A stretch of DNA of 64,000 nt from Selaginella moellendorffii (taxonomy: Eukaryota; Streptophyta; Lycopodiopsida; Selaginellales; Selaginellaceae). The notes below the pieces were generated by a model that was given only the letters and a program-made list of their open reading frames with translations, was not told the origin of the DNA and made no database searches. Positions 9,980 through 20,609 of the stretch are shown piece by piece; the stretch's first letter is position 1, and each line of letters opens with the position of its first letter. Position numbers and translations under genes: made by a program. Location of the stretch: NCBI RefSeq assembly GCF_000143415.4, contig NW_003314287.1, positions 62,001 through 126,000 on the forward strand, given 5' to 3'.

Positions 9980-12900
9980 GATGACCACAGGGGATTGCAC
10001 GTCGCATGTGAAAGAGATGAAGAGAATCCAAAGAAAATAAAAAGAAAGAAAAGAATTTACAAAGTTTTGGGATTAAGGGAAAACCCTATAAGAAAAATGT
10101 GATCCAAGAACTAAGAATTCAACTCAAAAGAAGAGGAAAAAGGAAAAATAAAGAAGAAAGAAAATATAAAACAAAGAAAAAGATAAAATTGCCAAGAAAG
10201 TAAAAAAGTACCTTAAATCAACTTTAAAATCCCAAAGAAAAGAGAGTGAAAGTGAAAGTGATGCCCAAAAATGGTAATTATGATAAAGTGAAAAGATTGT
10301 GGCTGTAATGATGACTAATAAATGATGGAAAGGCTAAATGGTATGATAGGATAGTGGTGGGGGTCTTTTAGTATGTCATAACTTTCAAATGTGTCTACAA
10401 CTAACATACTTATTGTAAAAAAAAAAAACATGTGTAGTTAGTGGGTGGCATTTGCTTGGATCATTGTTTTGTCATTGTAGAAAGTGCAGGTTCAAGAAAA
10501 ACATCTTCTTGTTGAAAGCATTTGGTGTTTTGTTGTGATCAGGTCTAATTAGCTAAAGAAATCTGTTGCTAGTGTCCAAAAACTTGCCAAAAGATGTATC
10601 AAGATGGTTTACACTATATCTTGAGTTTGGTATGTCAGAATTCACTTATTGTTATTGCATATACTGTGGATTGTTATGCTGGATATTGTGATGTAGTAAA
10701 ACCCCCAATATTGTCTATGCATAGTGTGGAAATGGGATGGAATGTGAGTGGGCAAGTGTAATAAATGATGGACAATAGTGTATTGAATGACTAAATTAGC
10801 GAATGATGACTATGAGTAAATGAGAATGGAGAGGATGATATGTAAAATAAAGTTATGTTAAGAAAAATTAGGACAAAAAACTAAATCTGGAAGAAAAACT
10901 TGAGTTTCCAAATAAACAAGATTGATATAGCCTATGAAGAACAACTCATGGAAGAGCATAGTTATCCAAAGGAAATACCATTTGAAACAAAACTGAAGAA
11001 AGGAAGAGAAAGAAAAAAGAGAAAAAAAATGAAAGATTTCATAATAGAAAAATTCTCTTCTGTGATTGAGCTGGTGCCAAGATGTTCTAGGTTGACAAGA
11101 TATCACACTTTAGAGGGCAATATAACTAGCTTTTGCAACATCTTCAGCCTCCTTCAAGATTCTTTAAAATGAGTAGCATCACCATAATGAGGAAATCTAC
11201 AGCTCATGTATAAAGCATGAAAGGAAGTGTCCTCAAAGTAGTGAACTCAATTTGAAGCACTCACAAGAATTTGGTGGTCGAGTGAAATGTTAATGATTGC
11301 AAAAGATACCACAATCGGTATAGATGATGCCACAACTAATATCCTCTGGCTGGAGAGATTCATAATGATGTTCTAAGGTTGGAGAAGCTTCTAAAAAGAG
11401 CTAGGCTGGTGTTGAAGGAAGGGTGCCACCTTTAGCTAATAGATAATCCACAAGCTTTTAGCATGCATGCACCTTGTCCATCTATTGTATCAGAGTATTA
11501 TAAACCATAAAGAAAAATCATATTCCATGGTTGCAAACTTCCTTAGCAACATGAATATGAGTGACATTAGTTCAATCTCAAGTGAAGTAGCCTCATATAG
11601 TGGCCAAGGCTGCATCTCTACCTCATTTAAGTGGACCTTGTGCTCCACAAGCTTAAAAGCCATTGCTTCTCCCTAAAAACTCATATGGATATCACCTTTG
11701 TTGATAGAGTTGAGTGGAATCTCCAAGCTAAAAAAAACTGAATTTGACACCTTTTATTATATGAGGAGGTATTATAAAGCCTCCTTCTATGTCTTTACAA
11801 TAGGATCTATCTTAAAAAAATTACTTTTACAAAAAGTATATTCTCCTCCAACTCAAACATTTTTGAAATCTTAAAAATCTTGTTTGAATCTTTTACCTTC
11901 TTAAGCCCAAGTGAACATGGTGATGTAGAGTGGATGGAGGAGAAGTTGAGGAACAAGATTGTTTAGTTAGTGTGCTGAAAATTAATCATATTGCATCACA
12001 ATGGCAAAGACTTCTTTATCATGTTGATATATAATAAGCTAAGTATTGAATCACTGCAAAGAGGGGTTTAATTGTGCTATTGTAACCTAAAACACATTTT
12101 AAGAAGCTAAAGTTTACCATTTAGCATTGAGTATTATCACTTGGTTGGCTCCTCATACAATTTACAATTAACTATTCTTAAAGTTGAAGAAGCAATACAT
12201 TATATCTAGCAATGGCCTCCCTAGAATGATTAACTTCTTCTATGTGAAGGCTTCTAAAGCAACATAAACCACGATGAAGAAGTTTGCTATCATCTCATGC
12301 CTATGCACTAGAATGCAAACATGTCAACAAATCCCTACAAGAGCCACCATATGATCTACAAAGGTTTTAAGGATAGCCTTTGAATATTCCTTAATCTCCA
12401 GGCTTGATTTTTGAGAGCAAGTATCAAGGAGAGGCTGTATTGAGGAGAGGATCTAGATCAACAAATTCCTCCACATCAATGCCTACATCATTGTTGGGAT
12501 GAAGAGGAAATCACACCACCTAGAGCACACACTTAAATCTCAAGTTTTTGCCAAAATCTTGGGAATTGGTGATAAGCCCACTAATAGTCATTGTAATTAG
12601 AGTTGCGAAGACTTGATCAATGAGACTGCTTGGCCAGCCATTTGGCATCACTGAGGTCTCTCATAGGGGCATGCTAGCCAAATTTAAAAGTAAGCAAATG
12701 TTAGAGTTTAAGATATAAGAAAGGATGTTTGTGTTGCTACAAACACCTCTAAGAAAGGCAAATTGCAAGTAGTGAGTGTTGGAAGGGATAAAAAAACCCC
12801 TAGAGCTAAGGCTAGAGATGAGTTTAACTCCCCAATAGTAGTGTGTTATTTCAATTGAGTCTGTTGGCTCAACTCCCCCACAATATGGATGGTGTTCACC

Positions 12901-14336
12901 AAGAACTTATTATGATCGCTTATTAGTGGTGACTCAATGGCTCTTTGCTGGAGTATTTCATGGTAATTTGTGGAGGATGAAGTTAGGACTATGTTGTTTA
13001 CAAACAGTTGTTGCTAGACTCGCTACTCGCATGATGCTATGTGTTGTGGTCACAATTCTAAATATTGTGTGTCTCAACTTTGCATTCCTCATACCATTAT
13101 GGTTGTCATCAAGGACATTCTTGTACAAGCATTCTAATGTTTGGAGCTCCTTCATGAGCTTGCTTTGTTACTTTTGTTATTGCTGAAGAATTGCCTTATA
13201 CTCTTTGAACTCAGACAATGCCATCTCAACTGCTATGGGCATCTTCTCAACAACTAGCTAGGGCACAATGACACAAGCAGAGGCACAAGAATGTGCTTTA
13301 AGAAGGCCCTAGATGAGCTCCTTAATGAATGAGACACTGAATTCATGAAACATCTTTGACTCAAGCATGTGCATAGGTATGGTGGCAATGCTATTGGCAT
13401 CTATTATCCACTTTCTTTTGGAGTCCAAGCTTGAGGCCTTGCACAAAGGTTGAAACTCCAATGGACTCCATCATCACTTGCTTATCAAGGTAAATCTTCC
13501 AAAAAAATTTGAATTGTGTTGTGTAGGCAAAGACTAATTCATTGGCTCCTTGTTAAAAAAGGAAGAGATCCTAGACAAATTGCTACATGGGAATCTTTTG
13601 CAAGAATGTGCTTTTGAAGGTCATAACCAAAGCCTCATAATTCTACTTATCTTTTAACTCCAGAGTAAGAACCTAGTGCCTTGCATATCCACACATTGAT
13701 TGTCGCATCGTTAATGATTTTGTTGCTAGCATAGTATGAGGAGAATGCTACTAGATGATTGTTTACTAAGATTCTAATGCCTAGCTCAAATATTAGTAGC
13801 TCTATTCCTCACTGTAAAAATGTGTAAAAATGTCAATGAGAAAAATCACAACTCACCCTAAACTCAACTAAAATACATATGTAAACCATTCACCTAAAGA
13901 GTAAGAGTAAGTGTATTAGTGGAGCCTAAGAAAGATTAAAATGGTAGAAGAACAAGCAAAATCTAATCTTCCAAAATAATTACTGTTCACAGCACAAGAT
14001 AAAACATCTTAAATGTCACACTTTGAAAGTTAAATCAAACGATTCTTGATGCTAGGATGTAGAGTTTGATGAGATTTACAAGCCCATAATCTCTATAGCC
14101 CAAAAGAATCTACAACTTGAGAAAACTATTGTTTCTTATCCAAGAAGAAAGAAAATTTGAGAGCTTCTCTAATTCTAGCATGACATTAGAAATTTTGTAG
14201 ACAAGCACATTCATTCTCACCTCTAGAATTTCTCTAGTCCCAACACCATCAAATCACCCATAACAAGAAAAATGACTAGAACTAAAAGAACAAGGGGATG
14301 ATTGACTAAGCAATCCTCCCTAATAGAGTTGCCAAA

Positions 14337-14540
14337 TGTTGAAAGGGAAGCCCCTCAATATGGGGAGAAACACACTAATTTATCATCATTCAAGTGTTGC
14401 TTAAAAACTTTTATGTGAACTCTATAAAAATCTAGCAATGGGAGAGAAGGGGGTATATGTCCCCTTTCCCAAAATATCCCTCATACCCCTAAAATATTCT
14501 GATAATGGGAATCTCACTTAAAGCTGTACATATTCTAACA
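14337..14540. repeat. Right LTR of the 9.8-14.5 kb element
   Basis: It begins TGTTGAAAGGGAAG and ends TATTCTAACA, giving the TG...CA borders usual for LTRs. It pairs with the repeat at 9787-9979. Confidence 0.6.
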
Positions 14541-15285
14541 CTATCAGTAGTTGTTATACTTGATATTTAATATCCATAATATGTAAAGCTAGATTACCTT
14601 TTCTAGACAATTTGTGAGGCTTAAAAGCGTAAGTCATGGATTTGAACACTTCAATCTTATATCATTTACTAATGAATTATTATTTTGCTATTTATATTTT
14701 TAATATCGCCTTATGGTCAACCTTCTTTACTTTGTAAGGATTATTTCTAATGACCATTTGTGGCTGATCATGCCTTCAATCTTTATTCTATATTTTCTCC
14801 ATTGTTACTATAATTCTATTATTAACATATGGGATATCATTGTGTAACTAAGAAGCTACAAAAGCTTTTTTATTAGCTAGAGATGGTATATGATATCATA
14901 CAATATATACATAGCTGCATTTAATGTTAAGCTCATAATACCCTCTCTTATGTTATGAAAGGACAATTAGACTCAATTGCAATTTCCCATTTGTTTAAGT
15001 TGGCAATGTTTTATCTAATGGGGCCTTCAAAAGGATGTTCAGAAAGTATGAGAACTTTCACAATTCAGGTTGGGATAATTATTTGCCATTTCTCTTATAT
15101 ATGTATATCATAAGGGTGCATAGTTCCATTAGTGCTTTACCATAAAAACTCTTATATAGTCATGATTTAATATTACTAATAAGGTTAAGTTTACCTTTGT
15201 GATTGCTATGAACAACTAATGCTAGCTTTTAGGATCAATATTTAATGAGTATTCTTCCATTAGTTTAACTAGAGTCTGCTAAACA
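14541..15285 (+). mobile_element. Ty3/gypsy (G1) integrase-region relic, right part of the split copy
   Basis: This continues the gypsy fragment of 9545-9786. It aligns in the plus direction with 47110-47600 and, inverted, with the integrase region of the minus-strand copy to its right (GAAAGGACAATTAGACTCAATTGCAATTTCCCATTTGTTTAAG at 14960-15000 versus the antisense of 15940-15985). It is heavily decayed and non-coding. Confidence 0.6.
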
Positions 15286-16612
15286 CTTACAAGTGGGAGA
15301 ACAATAGAGTCATCTACTTTGTACTTCGCAGGTGGACGATGATGGGAGTTATAGTGTTGTTGTCCCACTTGTACGTGGCCTAAGTGTTCGGCAAACTCTG
15401 CTTGGACAAGTGGAAGAATACTCATCAAATACTGATCCCAAGACTTAGCATCGGCAGCTTGTGGCAATCATGAGTAATATTGGATCATGACCATATAGAA
15501 GTTTATATGGTGAAGCACCAATAGAACTCTGCACCCCTATGATATATGCATACCAAAGAGACAACGAATAACCATCATAATCAGAATGCTGAAAGTTCAC
15601 ATACTTTGTGATCATTCCTTTGAATGTTCAAACAAGCCGTTCCACCAAATTGTTTGATTGTGGATGATAAGCACTCTTGAAAGTGTGGTATATCCTCAAC
15701 CGAGACATCAAAACATGAAATGCCTTAGCCATAAATATAGGACCATTATCTGAAAAAATCCGCTCTAGACAAGAATGCTAGAACACCACTTGATTGAGGA
15801 GGAAATATCCAATAGTAGTTGCAGAGGCACTAGTAAGAGCACCAACTTCCACCCAACAAATCAAATAGTCAGAAGCAATAATAACATACTCATTGTCAGC
15901 AATCAATCCTGGACAAGATCCCATAAGATCAAACACCATCAACTCAAATAAACGGGAAATTGCAATTGACTCCAATTGTCCTTTTGTAACACGAGGGAGA
16001 GTATTACGAGTTTGGCACCAAACGCAGATACACACATACCAGATAACATTACGTTGCATCTTCAGCTAATAGAAAGACCTGTGTAACTTCTCAGTCACAC
16101 GACAATGTCCTATATGCCCGCCTAGAATAGAAGAATCATGGTAGGCATGACGAAACCGTGGAATAAAGATGGAAGACACCACTAGCTGTAAAAGATCATC
16201 ATCCCCACAAAATAAAGAAAGTCGTCTTCAAATCAATATTGAGAATGTAAATGTCGGAATGGCAAGTTATCAACAAGTGATGTAGGATTTTCAAACCTAT
16301 CTCAAAACCTTCGAATCCATGGCTCAAACTTTTGAGCTTCGTGAATCTCATCAAAAGAAGGTAGATCTTGCTCTACACCTTATGGACACTAAACATCAAG
16401 TACAGCAAGCACTGATAGCACAGAATCCTTGTCTAAAAAATCCACAGATGCTAGAACAACAACGTCAGAAACATGAAAAGAGAGTGGAGAAGGAAGAGGA
16501 GCTCGAGAAAGAGCATCAACATCAGCCATAAAACTCTTTAGGTGATAAGCAATATCAAAATCATATATCTGAAGCTTTAAAGCCCATAAAGCAGTATGAC
16601 CAACCAGGTTCT

Positions 16613-16806
16613 TGTAAGCTCCTAAGTTTGGACTTCCCGGGAGGTCACCCAGCCCAGTACTATTCAAACCCAAGGACGCTTAACCCCAAATATCCCAAGA
16701 CCCTTAACCGATTGGAAAAGAGGGTGCACTCTTATTCATGGGCCCTTTCCCTCTATATTTGAACCCCATGGATCGTCTCTCAAGTCGTTCCCTTTGGTTG
16801 CTTACA
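16613..16806 (-). repeat. TRIM 3' LTR (left repeat)
   Basis: 194 bp, bordered by TGTAAG and CTTACA. It aligns with 17096-17290 nearly base for base, with changes near the TAAGCTCCT/TAAGCTTAT start and a few substitutions. Confidence 0.9.
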
Positions 16807-16836
16807 ATCCACCACGCTTTCCTGCAAGTTCACGCT

Positions 16837-16999
16837 CTCGTGAACAGAAGCTGAGAGCCGCAGCTCTCCCGAGAGCCCCGCTCTCTTGACACCCTACCCC
16901 TCGGGTCGAGCCCAGACGCCCTCGTGAACAGAAGCTGAGAGCCGCAGCTCTCCCGAGAGCCCCGCTCTCTTGACACCCTACCCCTCGGGTCGAGCCCAG
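16837..16999. repeat. 84-bp tandem duplication inside the TRIM
   Basis: Unit one starts CTCGTGAACAGAAGCTGAG at 16837 and unit two repeats it from 16921. Both run through the GAGAGCCCCGCTCTCTTGACACC stretch to GAGCCCAG without visible differences, so the duplication is recent. Confidence 0.9.
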
Positions 17000-17079
17000 C
17001 GGGAGCAAACTGGACCAGCCAGATGTCAATCAACATGTGGTGTGATTCCCTTAGCCAACCAACAGAGTCGGACCTGAGA

Positions 17080-17095
17080 CCGCTCCGATACCAAA
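17080..17095 (-). other. TRIM primer-binding site
   Basis: The minus strand reads TTTGGTATCGGAGCGG. TGGTATC.GAGC is complementary to the 3' end of initiator tRNA-Met, the usual primer for plant TRIM and gypsy elements. Confidence 0.8.
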
Positions 17096-17290
17096 TGTAA
17101 GCTTATGAGTTTGGACTTCCCGGGAGGTCACCCAGCCCAGTACTATTCAAACCCAAGGACGCTTAACTCCAAAATATCCCAAGACCCTTAACCGATTGGA
17201 AAAGGGGGTGCACTCTTGTTCATGGGCCCTTTCCCTCTATATTTGAACCCCATGGATCGTCTCTCAAGTCATTCCCTTTGGTTGCTTACA
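17096..17290 (-). repeat. TRIM 5' LTR (right repeat)
   Basis: 195 bp, bordered by TGTAAG and CTTACA, followed directly by the GTTCT target duplication. The primer-binding site adjoins its inner edge. Confidence 0.9.
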
Positions 17291-19085
17291 GTTCTTTCAC
17301 TTCAATAATGAAGTAATGGCAGCATGATCACCTTCAAGTAATGTTCGAGAACCATATAGAACTTCATAAATTTAGAGTCCAACTTTCCACAACACTTGAT
17401 ATAGTCTCTTCTAATGGTCAAGGTGCATGAAATTTTTCAAAACCCCAAACTGCTACTAAACACTCCTTCTCTATCATGGAGTAGTTCACCTTCACTAGTT
17501 GTAATGTATGGCTTATATACGCAATAGGATGATATTAACCAGGCACACTTGGGCTTTTTTGCATTAACACACTTCTAAGATCAATATCAAAAGCATCCAC
17601 GCATAAAATAAACGCTTGAGTGTAATCAGGATATGCCAAAATTGGAGGAGTTGTCAAGAGCTCTTTGAGATTTATGAATGCCCACTCACAATCTGGAGAC
17701 TAAATGAAAAATGACATTGATAACTTCAATAATGCTCGCAACGATGTAGTGCGATCAGAAAGATGATCCACAAAACGACTGAGATACTGCGTCTTACCCA
17801 GGAAGCACTACACATCAGTCACATACTTTAGAGTAGGGAACTTCAGAATAGCTACAAGTTTGTCAAGATCAACTTGCAAACCCTCACGAGAAATACAGTA
17901 CCTAAAATAAGTCATGTCTTTAGACCCAAACATGCACTTTTACCATTTTATCTTTAAGCCAACGTCCCATAGCTAATTTAACACTTTACAAACATAAGGA
18001 ATGTGCTCTTCCCATATCCCCTCCGAGTGAATCAAGACATCATCAATGAAGTTAGCAATCACCTTTGGCATATCACAAAAAACTTCGTCCATCATCCACT
18101 GAAAAGTTGTTAGAGCATTGTTCAAACCAAACTGCATCACCAAGAACTCATACAAACTAAACAGTACAAAAAGCAGTTTTAGGAATGTCTTCTTTAGCCA
18201 TCGGTATCTGCAAATACCCAGAAGCAAGATCTAGCTTGGTGAACCAACAACTTCACCCCAAATGATCTAAAATATCAATAGTGTAAAGATGAAGGTACAC
18301 ATCTAGGATCATCACTTTATTTAATGGATAATAGTTGATGCAGAAATGAATACTCCTATCAGGCTTCATCACAAAATGAGGTTCACATGCCCAAGGACTC
18401 CGTAACTTCTGAATAACACTCTTCTCTAACATCTCCTTTACAAACTTGCATGTAAAATCTTGATCTCTTTGGGTGATCGACGATGAATATAAACCTTGAT
18501 TGGACGCACATCCCCAGTTGGAATAGGATGATCTTGGCCCCAGACAATAGGTCAAATTCAAAAAGATCAAAATACTCCTTTATGAGCCGATCAACTATTG
18601 CAACACAAAAATTGTCAAAGGGATAGGAAAAGGGAAGAGTAGAACAAGACGAAAACGAGTGGGGGGATAAAAGTAATGGAAACAGAGGTAAAAACAAAGG
18701 GACGAAGATGTACGGAAGTGAGAGGAATGGATGAAATATAAAGAAGTATGAGACAAAGGAGAAGCCTCAAAATCACATTTGGTATGATTGCATTGCAACT
18801 AATCTATACCAAGGATGAGGTCAAAATCTTGACTCAGCATCACCCGCAATGATTGCAACCCAAGCTTGAGATCGCCCATATGCACAATTAAGTTTGCCTC
18901 ATCCCGTGCACATGCATGTGTACGGCCGTTGCCATAAAACATGAAAACTAGCTCCACCATATGACTCAAGTGTAGATGGCAACGTGTGGCAACGGGTTAA
19001 ACAATAGAAGATAAACTCAAACTTGTATCAACCAACACAGAGAGAATAATAGAAAATCACTTGTCATAAAAATGAGCTTGGAAAT

Positions 19086-20340
19086 TAAACATTGGATGAA
19101 TTGGTGTCGACTAGCAAACACTTCCAATGCTTTGAACATTCCTTACTCCATATCCAAAGAATTCTGCCCAGCAGTGCCAAAGTGATTCACTGGGCGCAAC
19201 TTCTTGACAATCCTATGGACCAGTCCTATGCTTCGTTCTATCAAAGAACTATAGCTTTTCTACCAAAACTCTATCACTGCCGATAGGACTTTTTGTTCAT
19301 TCTTTCAATTCTGCAGGAGTTGAGACGAAACTGCTATTGTAAAAACCTCTTGTGAGTGAGATGTGGAGAGAGATGTGGAAAGCCAGAGAGGATCCAGCTG
19401 CTACTTAGTGAGGTTGTAGACTTGGCGACACACTGGAGGAGGAAGAGAATGGCCAGAAGCAGGGAGGAGGAGAAGGAAGAGCTTTGTTGAAGGCCTTGTG
19501 TGGATAATAGTTGCTGCATTATAACATCTAAACAATTAATTCCTGGACGATTGACTGTCATGGGCCATTTTTCATAATGTTCACACACAGCTTTTTCATG
19601 TAACTCTCACGACATAGTTATATAATATATATTCTAATTATAAATCAATCAGGTTTTTATTGTAGATAGCATATGATTTTATTTTTAGAATGTTTACTTT
19701 AATAGGAGCTATGCTTGACGATCTATTCATTTGTAGATTAAGCTTTTTGTTTACAAATATAAGAAGATGATTGTGTTTGGAAATACAAACTTTGTTATAC
19801 AAACCTCAGCTGTGCCACATGACTCGAGGTGGTTTCCACAAGAGTGGTTTGGTTGGTTTGGTATGCTTTTGAAGCCAGCTCCATGTACCTGGACTTCCCA
19901 CTCTAGTACTCATCTCTTGCCAAAGATCAAGCAAGTCCCCAAAGTAGGAATTTGTCATGGCTCAAGAATAAAACTTAGTTGAAGTTAGGAGTTTTTCCTC
20001 CCAAGAGATTGATTCCAAGAGATTGATTCCCAAGAGCATCTCTCACGAGCCACTGGATCTGTGGCATGAGAGGGTATGGGTTCTGCCGAGATCCAATCGA
20101 GCTGGCAGTCCTCCCTCCTGGAAATTCGAGACACCAATTCCCAGCGCCTGAGCTGCGGATCGCCCAAAAGAAGATGAGATTCGAGCAAGGAGAATGATAT
20201 TACCGACGACATCCAGCAGCTCATCCGAGAGCCGCCGCTTGCAGTAGGGCTCCTCGTCCGGAGGTTCCCGACATCACCCCAATCGTCGCCAAAGCCGAAG
20301 AGCACCTGTGGTAGAACCCTAAGCCATTTCCTTCAGCTCG
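19086..20340. other. Spacer holding the PPR-upstream segment
   Basis: 19086-19980 shows only decayed gypsy-like and unassigned sequence. 19990-20340 is the GC-richer segment that recurs, decayed, at 7100-7260 and (inverted) 8182-8300. A minus-strand frame of 106 codons (20305-19985) crosses it but I cannot assign a domain. Confidence 0.35.
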
Positions 20341-20415
20341 ATGAGGTTTCCATCGCTTGTCTTGCTCGTGTTGTGCGGCATTTTGGCGCAGGGGCACGGC
20401 GGCGGAGGCCATTAA
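20341..20415 (+). CDS. Short ORF encoding a signal-peptide-like sequence
   Basis: The ATG at 20341 opens a 24-aa frame: two to three residues, a leucine/valine-rich core (LVLLVLCGILA), a small-residue A-Q-G site, then a Gly/His tail (GHGGGGH) and TAA. This is the shape of a secretory signal peptide, so it may be a first exon left from a secreted-protein gene. The decayed copy at 8182-8300 has lost the ATG. There is no evidence of expression. Confidence 0.3.
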   Translation: MRFPSLVLLVLCGILAQGHGGGGH

Positions 20416-20609
20416 GATGTTAGGCCTTTTAGATTTCAAATTCCCGCCACTTTCAAAACTAGGGTTTATGCTATGGAGTGTCGGGCGGATCCTTAGGCCT
20501 AGGTTTCTGCTGCATTGCCGGTGTCGTGCGCCAGAAACCTAGAAGCGCTTCTGGAGGTGCCGGAATCATCGCCAGATCGCGAGGGGATCAGGCATTTCAA
20601 GGCGCTGCC

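Larger units (their letters stand above)
9787..14540. mobile_element. LTR-bounded non-autonomous-looking element inserted in a G1 gypsy copy
   Basis: Two diverged direct repeats of about 200 bp bound it: about 9787-9979 and 14337-14540, both containing AAGCCCCTCAA and TATCCCTCATACCCCT. The right copy begins TGTT and ends AACA. The flanks on both sides continue one gypsy G1 sequence (GATTTATTGT left, CTATCAGTAG right). Comparison with the uninterrupted copy at 16.4 kb places the insertion there, with a decayed 5-bp duplication (TTATT against CTATC, both changes C to T). The 4.35-kb interior is AT-rich with purine-rich stretches (10010-10260) and shows no reverse transcriptase or integrase motif, as in LARD-type or very decayed elements. 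Orientation is undetermined. Confidence 0.6.
16613..17290 (-). mobile_element. Complete TRIM (terminal-repeat retrotransposon in miniature)
   Basis: Two 194-195-bp direct repeats (16613-16806 and 17096-17290), about 95% alike, begin TGTAAGCT and end GCTTACA. They enclose only 289 bp. Next to the right LTR the minus strand reads TTTGGTATCGGAGCGG, a primer-binding site of the initiator-tRNA-Met type, so the element runs on the minus strand. GTTCT occurs immediately on both sides (16608-16612 and 17291-17295) as the target duplication. There is no coding capacity. The interior contains an 84-bp tandem duplication (units starting at 16837 and 16921) with the CCGCTCTC...CCTCGGGTCGAGCCCAG sequence. 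Fragments of two more family members lie at 45512-45756 and 46383-46683. Confidence 0.92.
15279..19085 (-). mobile_element. Ty3/gypsy (G1) pol region: protease, RT, RNase H, integrase; decayed
   Basis: Read on the minus strand from 19.0 kb leftwards: a retropepsin-like end (FDLILGID, about 18800-18830), then RT with VKEMLEKSVIQ.L.SPWA, the palm block FGLNNALTTFQ and FIDDVLIHS replacing the YVDD box (18020-18130). An RNase H end follows (HTALWALKLQIYDFDI, then DVDALSRAP at about 16500-16640), then an integrase zinc-finger/core piece (15778-16059) and a C-terminal part (15279-15467). Frames are broken many times. The TRIM element at 16613-17290 sits inside the RNase H part. No LTRs of this copy were found. 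It meets the opposite-orientation G1 copy at about 15285. Confidence 0.8.
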
